In this document: positions 1 through 6,633 of the stretch, piece after piece
How the letters are laid out: every line of letters begins with the position of its first letter
How positions within the stretch are numbered: the stretch's first letter is position 1
Origin: Pseudomonadota bacterium
Lineage (GTDB): Bacteria; Pseudomonadota; Gammaproteobacteria; Burkholderiales; Burkholderiaceae
NCBI GenBank assembly: GCA_023441105.1
Contig: JAEZQX010000469.1
Location: 1 to 11,298 of the forward strand
Length of the DNA: 11,298 bases
Direction: 5' to 3'
Notes under the pieces: model-generated
Seen by the model: only the letters and a program-made list of their open reading frames with translations
Told to the model about the DNA's origin: nothing
The model's database searches: none
Position numbers and translations under genes: made by a program

Positions 1-418
1 GGATCGCCATCGGATGCGCATCGCGCCGGAAGCCCACGAAGAAGCGGTTCATCTGCTCGTGGATCATCGTGTGGTGCGTGACCCGGTAGTCGAAGTCCGC
101 CTTCTCCTCCGGCGTCGGCAGCTCGCCGTGCAGCAGCAGGTAGCAGGTCTCGAGGTAATCGCAGTTCACGGCGATCTGCTCGATGGGATAGCCGCGATAG
201 AGCAGCTCGCCCTTGTCGCCATCGATGTAGGTGATCTCGGACTCGCAGGCGGCGGTCGACATGAAACCGGGGTCGAAGGTGAACTTGCCGGTTGCGCCGT
301 AGAGCTTCCTGATGTCGATGACGTCGGGGCCGGTGCTTCCCTGGTACACCGGGAACTCGACCGACGCGTCGTCGTTCGAGAAGGAAAGCGTGGCTTTGTA
401 GGCGGTTTTGCTCGTCAT
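1..418 (-). CDS. gltA: Citrate synthase, type II (N-terminal 139 residues, cut by window edge)
   Basis: Citrate synthase condenses acetyl-CoA and oxaloacetate to citrate, the entry step of the TCA cycle, in the cytoplasm. The ATG is at 418 and the frame stays open to base 1, so only the first 139 codons are present and the catalytic His/His/Asp residues lie outside. The visible part has the beta-rich N-terminal domain typical of the hexameric proteobacterial enzymes (VIDIRKLYG at 33-41, [15 protein letters not shown] at 46-60), followed by [20 protein letters not shown] (62-81) and [12 protein letters not shown] near 116-127. These match the E. coli GltA pattern closely. That N-terminal domain is associated with NADH inhibition in the family. 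The ribosome site is weak (TGGGAA about 9 bases before ATG). The gene follows sdhE on the same strand after a 109-base spacer that probably carries its own promoter. The product is distinct from the methylcitrate synthase encoded later in the window. Confidence 0.95.
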   Translation of the reverse strand, partial: MTSKTAYKATLSFSNDDASVEFPVYQGSTGPDVIDIRKLYGATGKFTFDPGFMSTAACESEITYIDGDKGELLYRGYPIEQIAVNCDYLETCYLLLHGELPTPEEKADFDYRVTHHTMIHEQMNRFFVGFRRDAHPMAI

Positions 419-436
419 TGGATGGTTCCCAGTGGG

Positions 437-454
437 CCGCCCGTTGCCGGGCGG
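437..454 (-). other. GNRA-tetraloop hairpin in the gltA 5' leader
   Basis: On the transcribed (minus) strand CCGCCCG pairs perfectly with CGGGCGG across a GCAA loop: 7 bp, all G-C, closed by a GNRA tetraloop. Its 3' side ends 18 bases before the gltA ATG. No U-run follows, so it does not look like a terminator for the upstream sdh genes. It could stabilise the gltA mRNA end or affect ribosome access. Its function is inferred only. Confidence 0.5.
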
Positions 455-461
455 TCAGTGA

Positions 462-483
462 ATTGTTACGCCATTGCGTCAAT
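462..483 (-). promoter_or_regulatory. Imperfect dyad upstream of gltA (shared motif copy 1)
   Basis: Read on the minus strand, ATTGACGC and GCGTAACAAT are separated by 4 bases and form an inverted repeat whose arms differ only by two extra bases (AA). The exact 10-mer GCGTAACAAT also occurs upstream of sdhC, and TTGACGCA also occurs in both places. The dyad lies 44 to 65 bases before the gltA ATG. I could not place a convincing -35/-10 pair around it, so it may be a regulator site rather than a core promoter. Confidence 0.45.
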
Positions 484-527
484 GCTATCGCATCTGCAGC
501 AATCGGCGCTTTGCCCGCCGCCGGCGT

Positions 528-782
528 TCAGGCGGCGCGCAGGTCCTCGAGCAGGCGGCGCACGCGCGCACTGTCGAGCGCTTCGGACAGCTCGGTGCGG
601 CGCAGGATGAGGTCGAGCAGCTCCGGGTCCGTCAGGTCCAGCAGGCGATCGAGCGCCTCGACGTCTTCGTCGGTCAGCGTCTGTTCGCGGGCATCGAGAT
701 AGCGGCCGAGCAGGATGTCGTTCTCCAGCAGCCCGCGCCGCGCACGCCAGCGGATCCTGCGGAGGCGCTCCGGACTCAGCAT
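528..782 (-). CDS. sdhE: FAD assembly factor SdhE (succinate dehydrogenase flavinylation)
   Basis: This 84-residue cytoplasmic protein belongs to the SdhE/Sdh5 (YgfY) family, which promotes covalent attachment of FAD to SdhA. The hallmark RGxxE motif is present as RRGLLENDILL at residues 15-25. The rest is a short acidic and leucine-rich helical protein (LTDEDVEALDRLLDLTDPELLDLI) of the normal family length of about 80-90 residues. It starts 31 bases after the sdhB stop on the same strand, and no in-frame alternative start exists in that gap. The ribosome site is weak, so translation may depend on read-through from sdhB. Its place directly behind sdhB and before gltA is the usual betaproteobacterial arrangement. 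The motif and the context together make the call secure. Confidence 0.93.
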   Translation of the reverse strand: MLSPERLRRIRWRARRGLLENDILLGRYLDAREQTLTDEDVEALDRLLDLTDPELLDLILRRTELSEALDSARVRRLLEDLRAA

Positions 783-813
783 GCTGCCGCGCGCCGGCGC
801 AGGCGGAGACGAC

Positions 814-1530
814 TCAGACAGCCCGCCGCACCAGCAGGTCCTTGATCTTGCCGATCGCCCGGGTGGGGTTCAGGTTCTTGGGACAGACGTCGACGCAGTT
901 CATGATGGAGTGGCAGCGGAACAGCCGGTAGGGATCCTCGAGGTTGTCCAGCCGCTCGCTGGTCGCCTGGTCACGGCTGTCCGCCAGGAAGCGGTAGGCC
1001 TGCAGCAGCCCGGCCGGGCCGACGAACTTGTCCGGATTCCACCAGAAGGACGGGCACGAGGTGGAGCAGCAGGCGCACAGGATGCATTCGTAGAGCCCGT
1101 TGAGCTCGTCGCGCTCTTCCGGCGACTGCAGGCGCTCCTTCTCCGGCGGCGGCGTGTCGTTGATCAGGTAGGGCTTGATCGAGTCGTACTGCTTGAAGAA
1201 CTGGGTCATGTCCACGATCAGGTCGCGGATCACCGGCAGTCCCGGCAGCGGCTTGAGGACCACCGGCTCCTTCAGCTCGAGCAGGTTGGTGATGCAGGCG
1301 AGGCCGTTCTTGCCGTTGATGTTCATCGCATCCGAGCCGCACACGCCCTCGCGGCAGGAGCGCCGGAAGGCGACCGAATCGTCGCTGTCGGACTTGATAC
1401 GCATCAGGGCGTCGAGCAGCATCTTGTCGGTGGGCAGCAGCTCCACCTCCAGGTCCTGCATGTACGGCTTCGCATCCTTGTCCGGATCGTAGCGGTAGAT
1501 GGAGAATTTCATCCGACGGGTACCAGTCAT
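814..1530 (-). CDS. sdhB: Succinate dehydrogenase iron-sulfur subunit
   Basis: SdhB passes electrons from the FAD of SdhA through three iron-sulfur clusters to ubiquinone at the membrane (complex II). All ligands are visible: the [2Fe-2S] set C59, C64, D67 and C79 in SCREGVCGSD and NGLAC, including the Asp ligand known from E. coli SdhB, and the ferredoxin-like cysteines C149, C152, C155 and C159 (CILCACCSTSCP) plus C206, C212 and C216 (CHSIMNCVDVCP). These serve the [4Fe-4S] and [3Fe-4S] clusters. The length of 238 residues equals that of E. coli SdhB. The ATG at 1530 is preceded by GAGGTG five bases away, which favours it over the internal Met7. The gene follows sdhA after 94 bases and precedes sdhE. 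Confidence 0.97.
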   Translation of the reverse strand: MTGTRRMKFSIYRYDPDKDAKPYMQDLEVELLPTDKMLLDALMRIKSDSDDSVAFRRSCREGVCGSDAMNINGKNGLACITNLLELKEPVVLKPLPGLPVIRDLIVDMTQFFKQYDSIKPYLINDTPPPEKERLQSPEERDELNGLYECILCACCSTSCPSFWWNPDKFVGPAGLLQAYRFLADSRDQATSERLDNLEDPYRLFRCHSIMNCVDVCPKNLNPTRAIGKIKDLLVRRAV

Positions 1531-1554
1531 TGCTTCACCTCGACATTGCTGCAG

Positions 1555-1577
1555 GGCCCGCGGGATGGCCGCGGGCC
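1555..1577 (-). other. Perfect 9-bp GC stem-loop in the sdhA-sdhB spacer
   Basis: Arms GGCCCGCGG (1555-1563) and CCGCGGGCC (1569-1577) are perfectly complementary around a 5-base loop. The hairpin lies midway in the spacer, 25 bases before sdhB. No T-run follows on either strand, so it is not an intrinsic terminator. An mRNA-processing or stability role is possible but unproven. Confidence 0.55.
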
Positions 1578-1624
1578 GTTGTATTCGATTCCGGAGCCGC
1601 TTCCGCGCTCGTCCCTGGCACCGC

Positions 1625-3415
1625 TCAGAACGTCCTCGCCTTCGGCTTGAACGACTCCACCGACAGCGGCTTCAGGTTGACCGGCTTGTAGGCCAGGCGG
1701 TTGCCCTCGGAATACCACAGCGTGTGCTTCATCCAGTTGGCGTCGTCGCGCTCGGGATAGTCGCGGTGCGCATGGGCGCCCCGGCTTTCCTTGCGGGCCT
1801 CGGCCGACATGATGGTGGCCTTCGCCACCTCGACCAGGTTGTCCAGCTCGAGCGCCTCGACGCGGGCGGTGTTGAACACCTGGGACTTGTCCTTGAGATG
1901 CACGTTGCCGGCCCGTTCGGCGAGCGCCATGATCTTGTCGACGCCTTCCGTCAGCAGCTCCGAGGTCCGGAACACGCCGCAATGCGACTGCATCTCGCGG
2001 CGGATGTCGTTGGCGACGTCCTGGGTGCGTTCGCCGCTGCCGGAGCCTTCGAGGCGCCCGAGGCGCGCGAGCGACTGGTCGCCGGCGTCCCTCGGCAGCG
2101 ACTTGTGGCTGGCCTGGCGGAAGTTCGAGGCGATGATGTGGTCGCCGGCCGAGCGACCGAACACCAGCAGGTCGAGCAGCGAGTTGGTGCCCAGCCGGTT
2201 GGCGCCGTGCACCGAGACGCAGGCGCATTCGCCGATGGCATAGAGCCCGTTGACGACGCGGTTGGGATCGTCGCCGCTGGGCGCCACCACCTGGCCGCGG
2301 TAGTTGGTGGGGATGCCGCCCATCTGGTAGTGGATCGTCGGCACCACCGGAATCGGATCGCGGATCGGATCGACGTTGGCGAACTTGATGGCGATCTCGC
2401 GGATGGACGGCAGCTTGTTGATGATCTTGTCGGCGCCGAGATGGTCGAGCTTCAGGAGGATGTGGTCGGCATCCGGACCGCAGCCGCGCCCTTCCTTGAT
2501 CTCCTGGTCCATCGACCGCGAGACGAAGTCGCGCGGCGCCAGATCCTTCAGCGTCGGCGCGTAGCGCTCCATGAAGCGCTCGCCGTCCTTGTTGAGCAGG
2601 ATGCCGCCTTCGCCGCGCACGCCTTCGGTGATCAGCACGCCGGCGTTGGCCACGCCGGTGGGATGGAACTGCCAGAACTCCATGTCCTCGAGCGGCACGC
2701 CCGCCCGGGCGGCCATCCCGAGGCCGTCGCCGGTGTTGATGTAGGCGTTGGTGGAGGCGGCGAAGATGCGGCCGGCGCCGCCGGTGGCGAGCACCGTCAC
2801 CTTCGCCTCCAGCACCATGACCTCGCCGGTTTCCATTTCCAGCGCCACCACGCCCACCACGTCGCCGTCGGCATCCCGCACCAGGTCGAGCGCCATCCAT
2901 TCCACGAAGAACTGGGTGCGCGCCTGGACGTTGCGCTGGTAGAGCGTGTGCAGCAGCGCGTGGCCGGTCCGGTCGGCGGCGGCGCAGGCACGCTGCACCG
3001 GCTTTTCGCCGAGGTTGGCGGTGTGGCCGCCGAACGGGCGCTGGTAGATGGTGCCGTCGGCGTTGCGGTCGAATGGCATGCCGAAATGCTCGAGTTCGTA
3101 GACCACCTCGGGGGCCAGGCGGCACATGAACTCGATCGCATCCTGGTCGCCGAGGTAGTCCGACCCCTTGACGGTGTCGAACATGTGCCAGTACCAGTTG
3201 TCCTCGCTCATGTTGCCGAGCGAGGCGCCGATGCCGCCCTGGGCGGCGACGGTATGCGAGCGGGTCGGGAAGACCTTGGAGAGCACGGCCACCGAATAGC
3301 CGGCGCGCGCCAGCTGCAGCGAGCAGCGCATGCCCGAGCCGCCGGCGCCGACGATCACGGCGTCGAACTTGCGCCGCGGCAGGTTGTTGGCCAGATGGTT
3401 CAGCACGTCGGCCAT
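1625..3415 (-). CDS. sdhA: Succinate dehydrogenase flavoprotein subunit
   Basis: SdhA oxidises succinate to fumarate using covalently bound FAD on the cytoplasmic face of complex II. The 596-residue product (E. coli SdhA is 588) shows the dinucleotide-binding GAGGSG at 23-28, the flavinylated histidine H54 in [13 protein letters not shown] at 251-254 and TEGVRGEGG at 263-271. Residues matching the E. coli catalytic set are H251, T263, E264, R295, H362 and R407 ([12 protein letters not shown]). I chose the start at 3415 because GGAGGG lies 9 bases upstream and the protein then begins [20 protein letters not shown] like its homologues. An in-frame ATG at 3475 would add 20 atypical residues. The gene sits between sdhD (108-base spacer) and sdhB. 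Confidence 0.97.
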   Translation of the reverse strand: MADVLNHLANNLPRRKFDAVIVGAGGSGMRCSLQLARAGYSVAVLSKVFPTRSHTVAAQGGIGASLGNMSEDNWYWHMFDTVKGSDYLGDQDAIEFMCRLAPEVVYELEHFGMPFDRNADGTIYQRPFGGHTANLGEKPVQRACAAADRTGHALLHTLYQRNVQARTQFFVEWMALDLVRDADGDVVGVVALEMETGEVMVLEAKVTVLATGGAGRIFAASTNAYINTGDGLGMAARAGVPLEDMEFWQFHPTGVANAGVLITEGVRGEGGILLNKDGERFMERYAPTLKDLAPRDFVSRSMDQEIKEGRGCGPDADHILLKLDHLGADKIINKLPSIREIAIKFANVDPIRDPIPVVPTIHYQMGGIPTNYRGQVVAPSGDDPNRVVNGLYAIGECACVSVHGANRLGTNSLLDLLVFGRSAGDHIIASNFRQASHKSLPRDAGDQSLARLGRLEGSGSGERTQDVANDIRREMQSHCGVFRTSELLTEGVDKIMALAERAGNVHLKDKSQVFNTARVEALELDNLVEVAKATIMSAEARKESRGAHAHRDYPERDDANWMKHTLWYSEGNRLAYKPVNLKPLSVESFKPKARTF

Positions 3416-3424
3416 GTCAATGGG

Positions 3425-3430
3425 CCCTCC
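3425..3430 (-). promoter_or_regulatory. Strong ribosome binding site of sdhA
   Basis: GGAGGG on the minus strand, 9 bases before the ATG at 3415. It decides between this start and the longer in-frame alternative at 3475, which lacks such a site. Confidence 0.75.
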
Positions 3431-3475
3431 GTGCAGCACGGGCCGGCGCAGGTGTGCCTGCCTGCCGACCGCCAT

Positions 3476-3513
3476 TGGCCTCCGGCCGCCGGCCAGCGCC
3501 GAGGGCGCCTCGG
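3476..3513 (-). other. Two adjacent GC inverted repeats in the sdhD-sdhA spacer
   Basis: CCGAGG (3499-3504) and CCTCGG (3508-3513) form a 6-bp stem with a 3-base loop. Next to it TGGCC (3476-3480) can pair with GGCCA (3491-3495), with further GGCC repeats between. They lie just downstream of the sdhD stop in the direction of transcription. There is no U-tract. They may mark an mRNA-processing or stability element, but short GC palindromes are also common by chance in DNA this rich in G and C. Confidence 0.35.
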
Positions 3514-3523
3514 GGAAGCTTCA

Positions 3524-3874
3524 CTATAGTCTCCAGAGGATGATCACGGTCCAGCAGGCATAGCCTGCCAGGAGCGCGAAGGTGACGATCTGGAGCGACA
3601 GGCGCATCCAGGTCGGCTTGATGTAGTCCATCAGCACGTCCCGGATGCCGACCCAGGCGTGGTAGATGAGCGCCAGCATTGCCAGCAGCGTTGCCACCCG
3701 CATGAACGGGCTGAGGAAGAGCTTGTACCAGCTGTCGTAGCCGAGCTCCGGCACGGCCATCACGGCGAACAGCAGGTAGAGGGTGTAGAGGACCAGGGCG
3801 ACGGCAGTGATGCGCTGGCCGAGCCAGTCTCGCAAGCCGTAGTGGGCGCCCGTGACGATTCGCTTGGTAGTCAT
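3524..3874 (-). CDS. sdhD: Succinate dehydrogenase membrane anchor subunit
   Basis: SdhD is one of two hydrophobic anchors that bind haem b and the ubiquinone site of complex II. The 116-residue protein has three membrane segments at about 22-42, 58-78 and 92-113. The diagnostic stretch YHAWVGIRDVLMDYIKP (71-87) contains H72, which matches the haem-ligand His71 of E. coli SdhD, and D83/Y84, which match the quinone-site Asp82/Tyr83. The length equals the usual 110-120 residues. The ATG at 3874 is preceded by AAAGG 7 bases away. The gene follows sdhC after a 108-base spacer, whereas many operons have these two genes nearly touching, and it precedes sdhA. Confidence 0.93.
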   Translation of the reverse strand: MTTKRIVTGAHYGLRDWLGQRITAVALVLYTLYLLFAVMAVPELGYDSWYKLFLSPFMRVATLLAMLALIYHAWVGIRDVLMDYIKPTWMRLSLQIVTFALLAGYACWTVIILWRL

Positions 3875-3927
3875 GCGACAGCCTTTGCTGAGGAAGCGCC
3901 GAGCGCTCCCGGGAAGAGATGGGACAA

Positions 3928-3964
3928 GTCCGGAGGAATTGTCGGAGAAGTTGTCGAGGAAGCA
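3928..3964 (-). repeat. Three imperfect 12-13 base direct repeats in the sdhC-sdhD spacer
   Basis: On the plus strand GTCCGGAGGAATT, GTCGGAGAAGTT and GTCGAGGAAGCA follow one another without gaps and share the pattern GTC-GAGGAA. They fill the middle of the spacer just downstream of sdhC. A short hairpin (AGCGC 3895-3899 with GCGCT 3903-3907) lies nearer to sdhD. No coding function is evident. This could be a remnant of local duplication. Confidence 0.35.
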
Positions 3965-3982
3965 GACAAGGCTCAGGCCGGA

Positions 3983-4405
3983 TCAAAGCACCCCGAAGAG
4001 CAGCAGCGCGCACACCAGCGTCAGCAGCACGCTCAGGCCCAGCACCACGCGGGCGGTGTTGGCGCCCTGCTCCCGCTCGCCGGCGATGTGCAGGTCCAGC
4101 AGCAGGAAGCGGATGCCGGCCAGCAGGTGGTGGATGAAGGCCCAGATGAGCGCCAGGAGGACCAGCTTGCCGAACCACGACGAGACGGCGCTGCGATAGT
4201 TCTCGAAGCTCAACTCCGACGTGAGGCTGTTCTGGAACAGGTACAGGATGAACGGAATGCCCACCAGGAACAGCAGCACCCCGCTGATCCGGTGCAGGAT
4301 CGAGACGATGGCCGGCGGCGGATAGCGGTAGGTCGAGAGGTCGCCCAAGCTCAGGTTGCGGTATTCGGGCCGGGCGGCGCGCTGCCCCTTGTGGATTTCA
4401 GCCAT
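3983..4405 (-). CDS. sdhC: Succinate dehydrogenase cytochrome b556 subunit
   Basis: SdhC is the second haem- and quinone-binding membrane anchor of complex II and the first gene of the sdh operon. The product has 140 residues with three membrane segments at about 41-58, 82-104 and 118-138. VSILHRISG (34-42) carries S35 and R39, which align with the E. coli quinone-site Ser27/Arg31. In HHLLAGIRFLLLDLH (92-106), H93 aligns with the haem ligand His84. A second histidine found after GIR in E. coli (His91) is Phe100 here. I chose ATG 4405, giving MAEIHKGQRAARPEYRNL as in relatives; an in-frame ATG at 4441 lacks any ribosome site. The site before 4405 is weak (TGGGAA, about 8-9 bases away) and resembles that of gltA. 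Confidence 0.93.
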   Translation of the reverse strand: MAEIHKGQRAARPEYRNLSLGDLSTYRYPPPAIVSILHRISGVLLFLVGIPFILYLFQNSLTSELSFENYRSAVSSWFGKLVLLALIWAFIHHLLAGIRFLLLDLHIAGEREQGANTARVVLGLSVLLTLVCALLLFGVL

Positions 4406-4461
4406 GGATTCGGATTCCCAATGCCTCGCTTGCGAAAACATGCGCAGACACGAACGATGCC

Positions 4462-4485
4462 TGCGTCAACCAAGTATTGTTACGC
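4462..4485 (-). promoter_or_regulatory. Shared motif copy 2 upstream of sdhC
   Basis: On the minus strand GCGTAACAAT (4485-4476), six spacer bases and TTGACGCA (4469-4462). The two halves form an imperfect inverted repeat with an AA insertion in one arm, as in front of gltA but in the opposite order. It lies 57 to 80 bases before the sdhC ATG and overlaps the candidate promoter. It may be a site for a regulator shared with gltA and mdh. Confidence 0.45.
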
Positions 4486-4501
4486 ATTTTGGACGGGGCA
4501 A
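4473..4501 (-). promoter_or_regulatory. Candidate sigma-70 promoter of the sdh operon
   Basis: On the minus strand TTGCCC (4501-4496), a 17-base spacer and AATACT (4478-4473). Each hexamer matches consensus at four of six positions. It would start transcription near 4466, about 60 bases before sdhC, in the only spacer upstream of the operon. This is a hand prediction. Confidence 0.35.
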
Positions 4502-4537
4502 CAACGCGACGCCTGGGCGTACGCCGCCGCAACTTGG

Positions 4538-4551
4538 CGACGCCGGCGTCG
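4538..4551. repeat. Perfect 14-bp palindrome behind the GntR-family gene
   Basis: CGACGCC followed by GGCGTCG is a perfect palindrome located between the regulator's stop codon and the sdh promoter region. It could fold as a 5-bp stem with a 4-base loop. No T-run follows on either strand, so it is at best a weak terminator for the regulator gene. It could also be a protein site. Confidence 0.35.
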
Positions 4552-4592
4552 TGCGTGATCCCGTCGCCGCTGCGGCGCGCCATCGCGGCCAC

Positions 4593-5336
4593 CTACAACT
4601 CGTTCGCATAGTGGTGGTGGTCGGTGCGGCACAGCCCGCGGCGCAGCTCCACTGCCCGGCCGTTGAAGGTCAGCGTCACCCGCTCGACCAACAGCAGCGG
4701 ATGGCCGGGCGCAACGCCGAGGCGCGCGGCCTCGTCCTCGCCGGCGCAGACCGCGCGCAGCTTTTCGCGGGCGTGGACCATGGTCGTGCCGAGCTCGGTC
4801 TCCAGCACCGCATAGAGCTGCCCGGAATGCGTGGCCAGCCGCTCCGCGGTCAGCTGGCGGAACTCCTCGCCCGCCAGCCAGATGTCGTCGAGCACCACCG
4901 GCTGGTCGTCGAACGTCAGCAGCCGCCGGATGAACAGCACCGACTCGCCGCTGCGGATCGACAGCGCGCGGGCGACATCGCCGGGCGCCCGCAGCCGCCG
5001 GCAGTCGAGGATGCGGCTTTCCGGTTGCGCCGCCGGACCGCTGTCGGGCCGCAGGCGCAGGAAGCGGAATTGCGCCTTCGCCTCCTGGTGGGAGCTGACA
5101 TAGGTGCCCTTGCCCTGGCGCCGCGCCAGCAGGTTCTCGGCGGCCAGCGCCTCGATCGCCTTGCGCACCGTGCCCTGGCTGACGGCAAAACGGCGCGCCA
5201 GGTCCATCTCGCTCGGAATCATCTGGCCCGGGGCCCATTCGCCCGACTCGATGCCCTGCACGATTGCGGCCTTGATCTGCTGGTACAGCGGCTGGAACCG
5301 CGGCGGCTCGGGAGCGCTCTCCCGATGTGTTTTCAT
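4593..5336 (-). CDS. GntR-family transcriptional regulator (HutC subfamily, UTRA domain)
   Basis: This is a 247-residue DNA-binding regulator. Residues about 15-80 form the GntR winged helix-turn-helix: PLYQQIKAAIVQGIESGEW, then PGQMIPSEMDLARRFAVSQGTVRKAIEALAAENLLARRQGKGTYV. Residues about 90-240 have the UTRA ligand-binding pattern (ESVLFIRRLL, LDDIWLAGEEF, HPLLLVERVTL) and end TDHHHYANEL. I chose ATG 5336 because GGAG lies 7 bases upstream and the protein starts just before the domain; the open frame runs back to 5522 through unrelated sequence. The gene is divergent from mdh and lies behind the sdh promoter region. Family members usually repress their own and neighbouring genes and respond to a small metabolite. 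Control of mdh-prpBC is therefore likely, with a methylcitrate- or TCA-linked acid as a possible ligand. That is inference. Confidence 0.88.
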   Translation of the reverse strand: MKTHRESAPEPPRFQPLYQQIKAAIVQGIESGEWAPGQMIPSEMDLARRFAVSQGTVRKAIEALAAENLLARRQGKGTYVSSHQEAKAQFRFLRLRPDSGPAAQPESRILDCRRLRAPGDVARALSIRSGESVLFIRRLLTFDDQPVVLDDIWLAGEEFRQLTAERLATHSGQLYAVLETELGTTMVHAREKLRAVCAGEDEAARLGVAPGHPLLLVERVTLTFNGRAVELRRGLCRTDHHHYANEL

Positions 5337-5425
5337 AGCGGAACTCCGCCTGATGCTGCCGGCGTTTCGAGCGGTTCGACCATGCCTGCCGGGTCGATGT
5401 CCGGGTTGATTTTCAATCCCGATGT

Positions 5426-5460
5426 CATAAGCGATGTTATGTCTTATATAAGATAGCTTA
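5426..5460. promoter_or_regulatory. Putative GntR operator cluster between the regulator and mdh
   Basis: This is an AT-rich patch in a GC-rich region. TCTTATATAAGA (5442-5453) is a perfect 12-bp palindrome. Next to it CATAA (5426-5430) and TTATG (5437-5441) form an inverted repeat with a 6-base centre, and TAAG/CTTA (5449-5460) form another that overlaps it. The position, in the divergent spacer just upstream of the candidate mdh -35 box, fits an operator controlling both directions. The link to this GntR protein is inferred from proximity. Confidence 0.55.
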
Positions 5461-5473
5461 ACAGTTTGACGCG
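5456..5473 (+). promoter_or_regulatory. Shared motif copy 3 upstream of mdh (degenerate)
   Basis: GCTTAACAGT is followed directly by TTGACGCG. These match the sdhC copy at 8 of 10 and 7 of 8 positions, in the same order and the same orientation relative to the gene. The second half overlaps the candidate -35 box of mdh. Confidence 0.35.
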
Positions 5474-5494
5474 AGGCAAGTGCAGGCCTACCAT
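5466..5494 (+). promoter_or_regulatory. Candidate sigma-70 promoter of mdh-prpBC
   Basis: TTGACG (5466-5471, five of six consensus bases), a 17-base spacer and TACCAT (5489-5494, four of six). It lies about 67 bases before the mdh ATG and immediately downstream of the palindrome cluster. It is the best core promoter I see in the spacer. Confidence 0.45.
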
Positions 5495-5560
5495 TCGAAC
5501 TGACATTTCCGGGGCGCGCCATCCGGGGAACGAATCCTTCAACCCTCCAGGACTCACATC

Positions 5561-6541
5561 ATGAAAGCTCCCAAGCGCATCGCAGTGACCGGCGCCGCCG
5601 GCCAGATCGGCTATTCCCTGCTGTTTCGCATCGCCAACGGGGACATGCTCGGCAAGGACCAGCCGGTCATCCTCCAGCTGCTGGACATCACCCCGGCGCT
5701 GCCGGCGGTCAAGGGCGTGGTGATGGAGCTCGATGACTGCGCCTTCCCGCTGCTGGCCGGCGTGGTGGTCACCGACGATCCGACCGTCGCCTTCAAGGAT
5801 GCCGACTATGCCCTGCTGGTCGGCGCGCGCCCGCGCAGCAAGGGCATGGAACGCAAGGACCTGCTCGAAGCCAACGGCGCGATCTTCACCGTCCAGGGCA
5901 AGGCGCTCAACGACCACGCCAGCCGCAACTGCAAGATCCTGGTGGTGGGCAACCCCGCCAACACCAACGCCCTGATCGCGATGAAGTCGGCGCCGGACCT
6001 GCCGAAGAAGAACTTCACCGCCATGCTGCGCCTCGACCACAACCGCGCCCTGTCGCAGCTCGCCGCCAAGTCGGGCAAGCCGGTGGAGTCGATCGAGAAG
6101 CTGATCGTCTGGGGCAACCACTCGCCCACCATGTACCCCGATTTCCGCTTCGCGACCGCCGCCGGCCAGCCGCTCAAGCCGCTGATCAACGACGACGCCT
6201 GGAACCGCGACACGTTCATTCCCACCGTCGGCAAGCGCGGCGCAGCCATCATCGAAGCCCGCGGACTGTCGTCGGCAGCCTCGGCGGCCAACGCCGCCAT
6301 CGACCACATGCGCGACTGGGCGCTGGGCACCAACGGCAAGTGGGTGACCATGGGCATCCCGTCCGACGGTTCCTACGGCATTCCCGAGGACGTGATCTAT
6401 GGCTTCCCCGTCACCTGCGCCAATGGCGAGTACAGCCTGGTGCAAGGACTGGAGATCGACGAATTCAGCCGCGAGCGGATGAAGGCCACGCTCGACGAGC
6501 TGCTGGGCGAGCGCGACGGCGTCAAGCACCTGCTGAAGTAG
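5561..6541 (+). CDS. mdh: NAD-dependent malate dehydrogenase
   Basis: The enzyme interconverts malate and oxaloacetate in the cytoplasm, supplying oxaloacetate to both citrate synthase and methylcitrate synthase. The 326-residue protein has the NAD-binding glycine motif GAAGQIG (11-17) and an acidic residue D42 at the end of the next strand (LLDIT). It also has the substrate arginines R92 and R98 in [20 protein letters not shown] (130-136), the Asp/Arg pair D159 and R162 in LDHNR, and the catalytic histidine H187 in [11 protein letters not shown]. This is the type similar to cytosolic MDH, about 326-330 residues long, and not the 312-residue E. coli type. The ATG at 5561 has AGGA about 9 bases upstream. 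It is the first gene of the plus-strand operon, divergent from the GntR regulator. Confidence 0.96.
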   Translation: MKAPKRIAVTGAAGQIGYSLLFRIANGDMLGKDQPVILQLLDITPALPAVKGVVMELDDCAFPLLAGVVVTDDPTVAFKDADYALLVGARPRSKGMERKDLLEANGAIFTVQGKALNDHASRNCKILVVGNPANTNALIAMKSAPDLPKKNFTAMLRLDHNRALSQLAAKSGKPVESIEKLIVWGNHSPTMYPDFRFATAAGQPLKPLINDDAWNRDTFIPTVGKRGAAIIEARGLSSAASAANAAIDHMRDWALGTNGKWVTMGIPSDGSYGIPEDVIYGFPVTCANGEYSLVQGLEIDEFSRERMKATLDELLGERDGVKHLLK

Positions 6542-6552
6542 GCCGCGTCGCC

Positions 6553-6576
6553 GGGGCGCGTCGGCCGATGCGCCCC
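6553..6576 (+). other. Strong stem-loop between mdh and prpB
   Basis: GGGGCGCGTC (6553-6562) pairs with GATGCGCCCC (6567-6576) around a GGCC loop: ten pairs, one of them G-T. It starts 12 bases after the mdh stop. What follows is C-rich, not a T-run, so it is probably not a full intrinsic terminator. It could protect the 3' end of an mdh message or set different mdh and prp levels. Confidence 0.55.
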
Positions 6577-6633
6577 CCTGCCGGCGGCCGCAGCGATCTG
6601 CGCGCTGCCGGTGCAACCAGAGAGGATTCCGCA

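Noticed and set aside
1499..3529. Very long plus-strand open frame (676 codons) opposite sdhA
   Set aside because: It is the antisense shadow of sdhA in GC-rich DNA. Its translation is rich in His, Val, Gly and Arg with no family pattern, while sdhA on the other strand has every catalytic motif.
3928..3964. CRISPR-like or minisatellite array in the sdhC-sdhD spacer
   Set aside because: There are only three imperfect 12-13 base units without spacers. This is far too short and degenerate for a CRISPR array.
5337..5522. N-terminal extension of the GntR regulator to an ATG at 5522
   Set aside because: It would run through the operator-like AT-rich patch and adds residues unlike the family. The ATG at 5336 has a good ribosome site and starts just before the wHTH domain.
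6340..6633. Upstream extension of prpB into mdh
   Set aside because: The frame is open by chance inside mdh. The homology and the ribosome site both begin at 6634.
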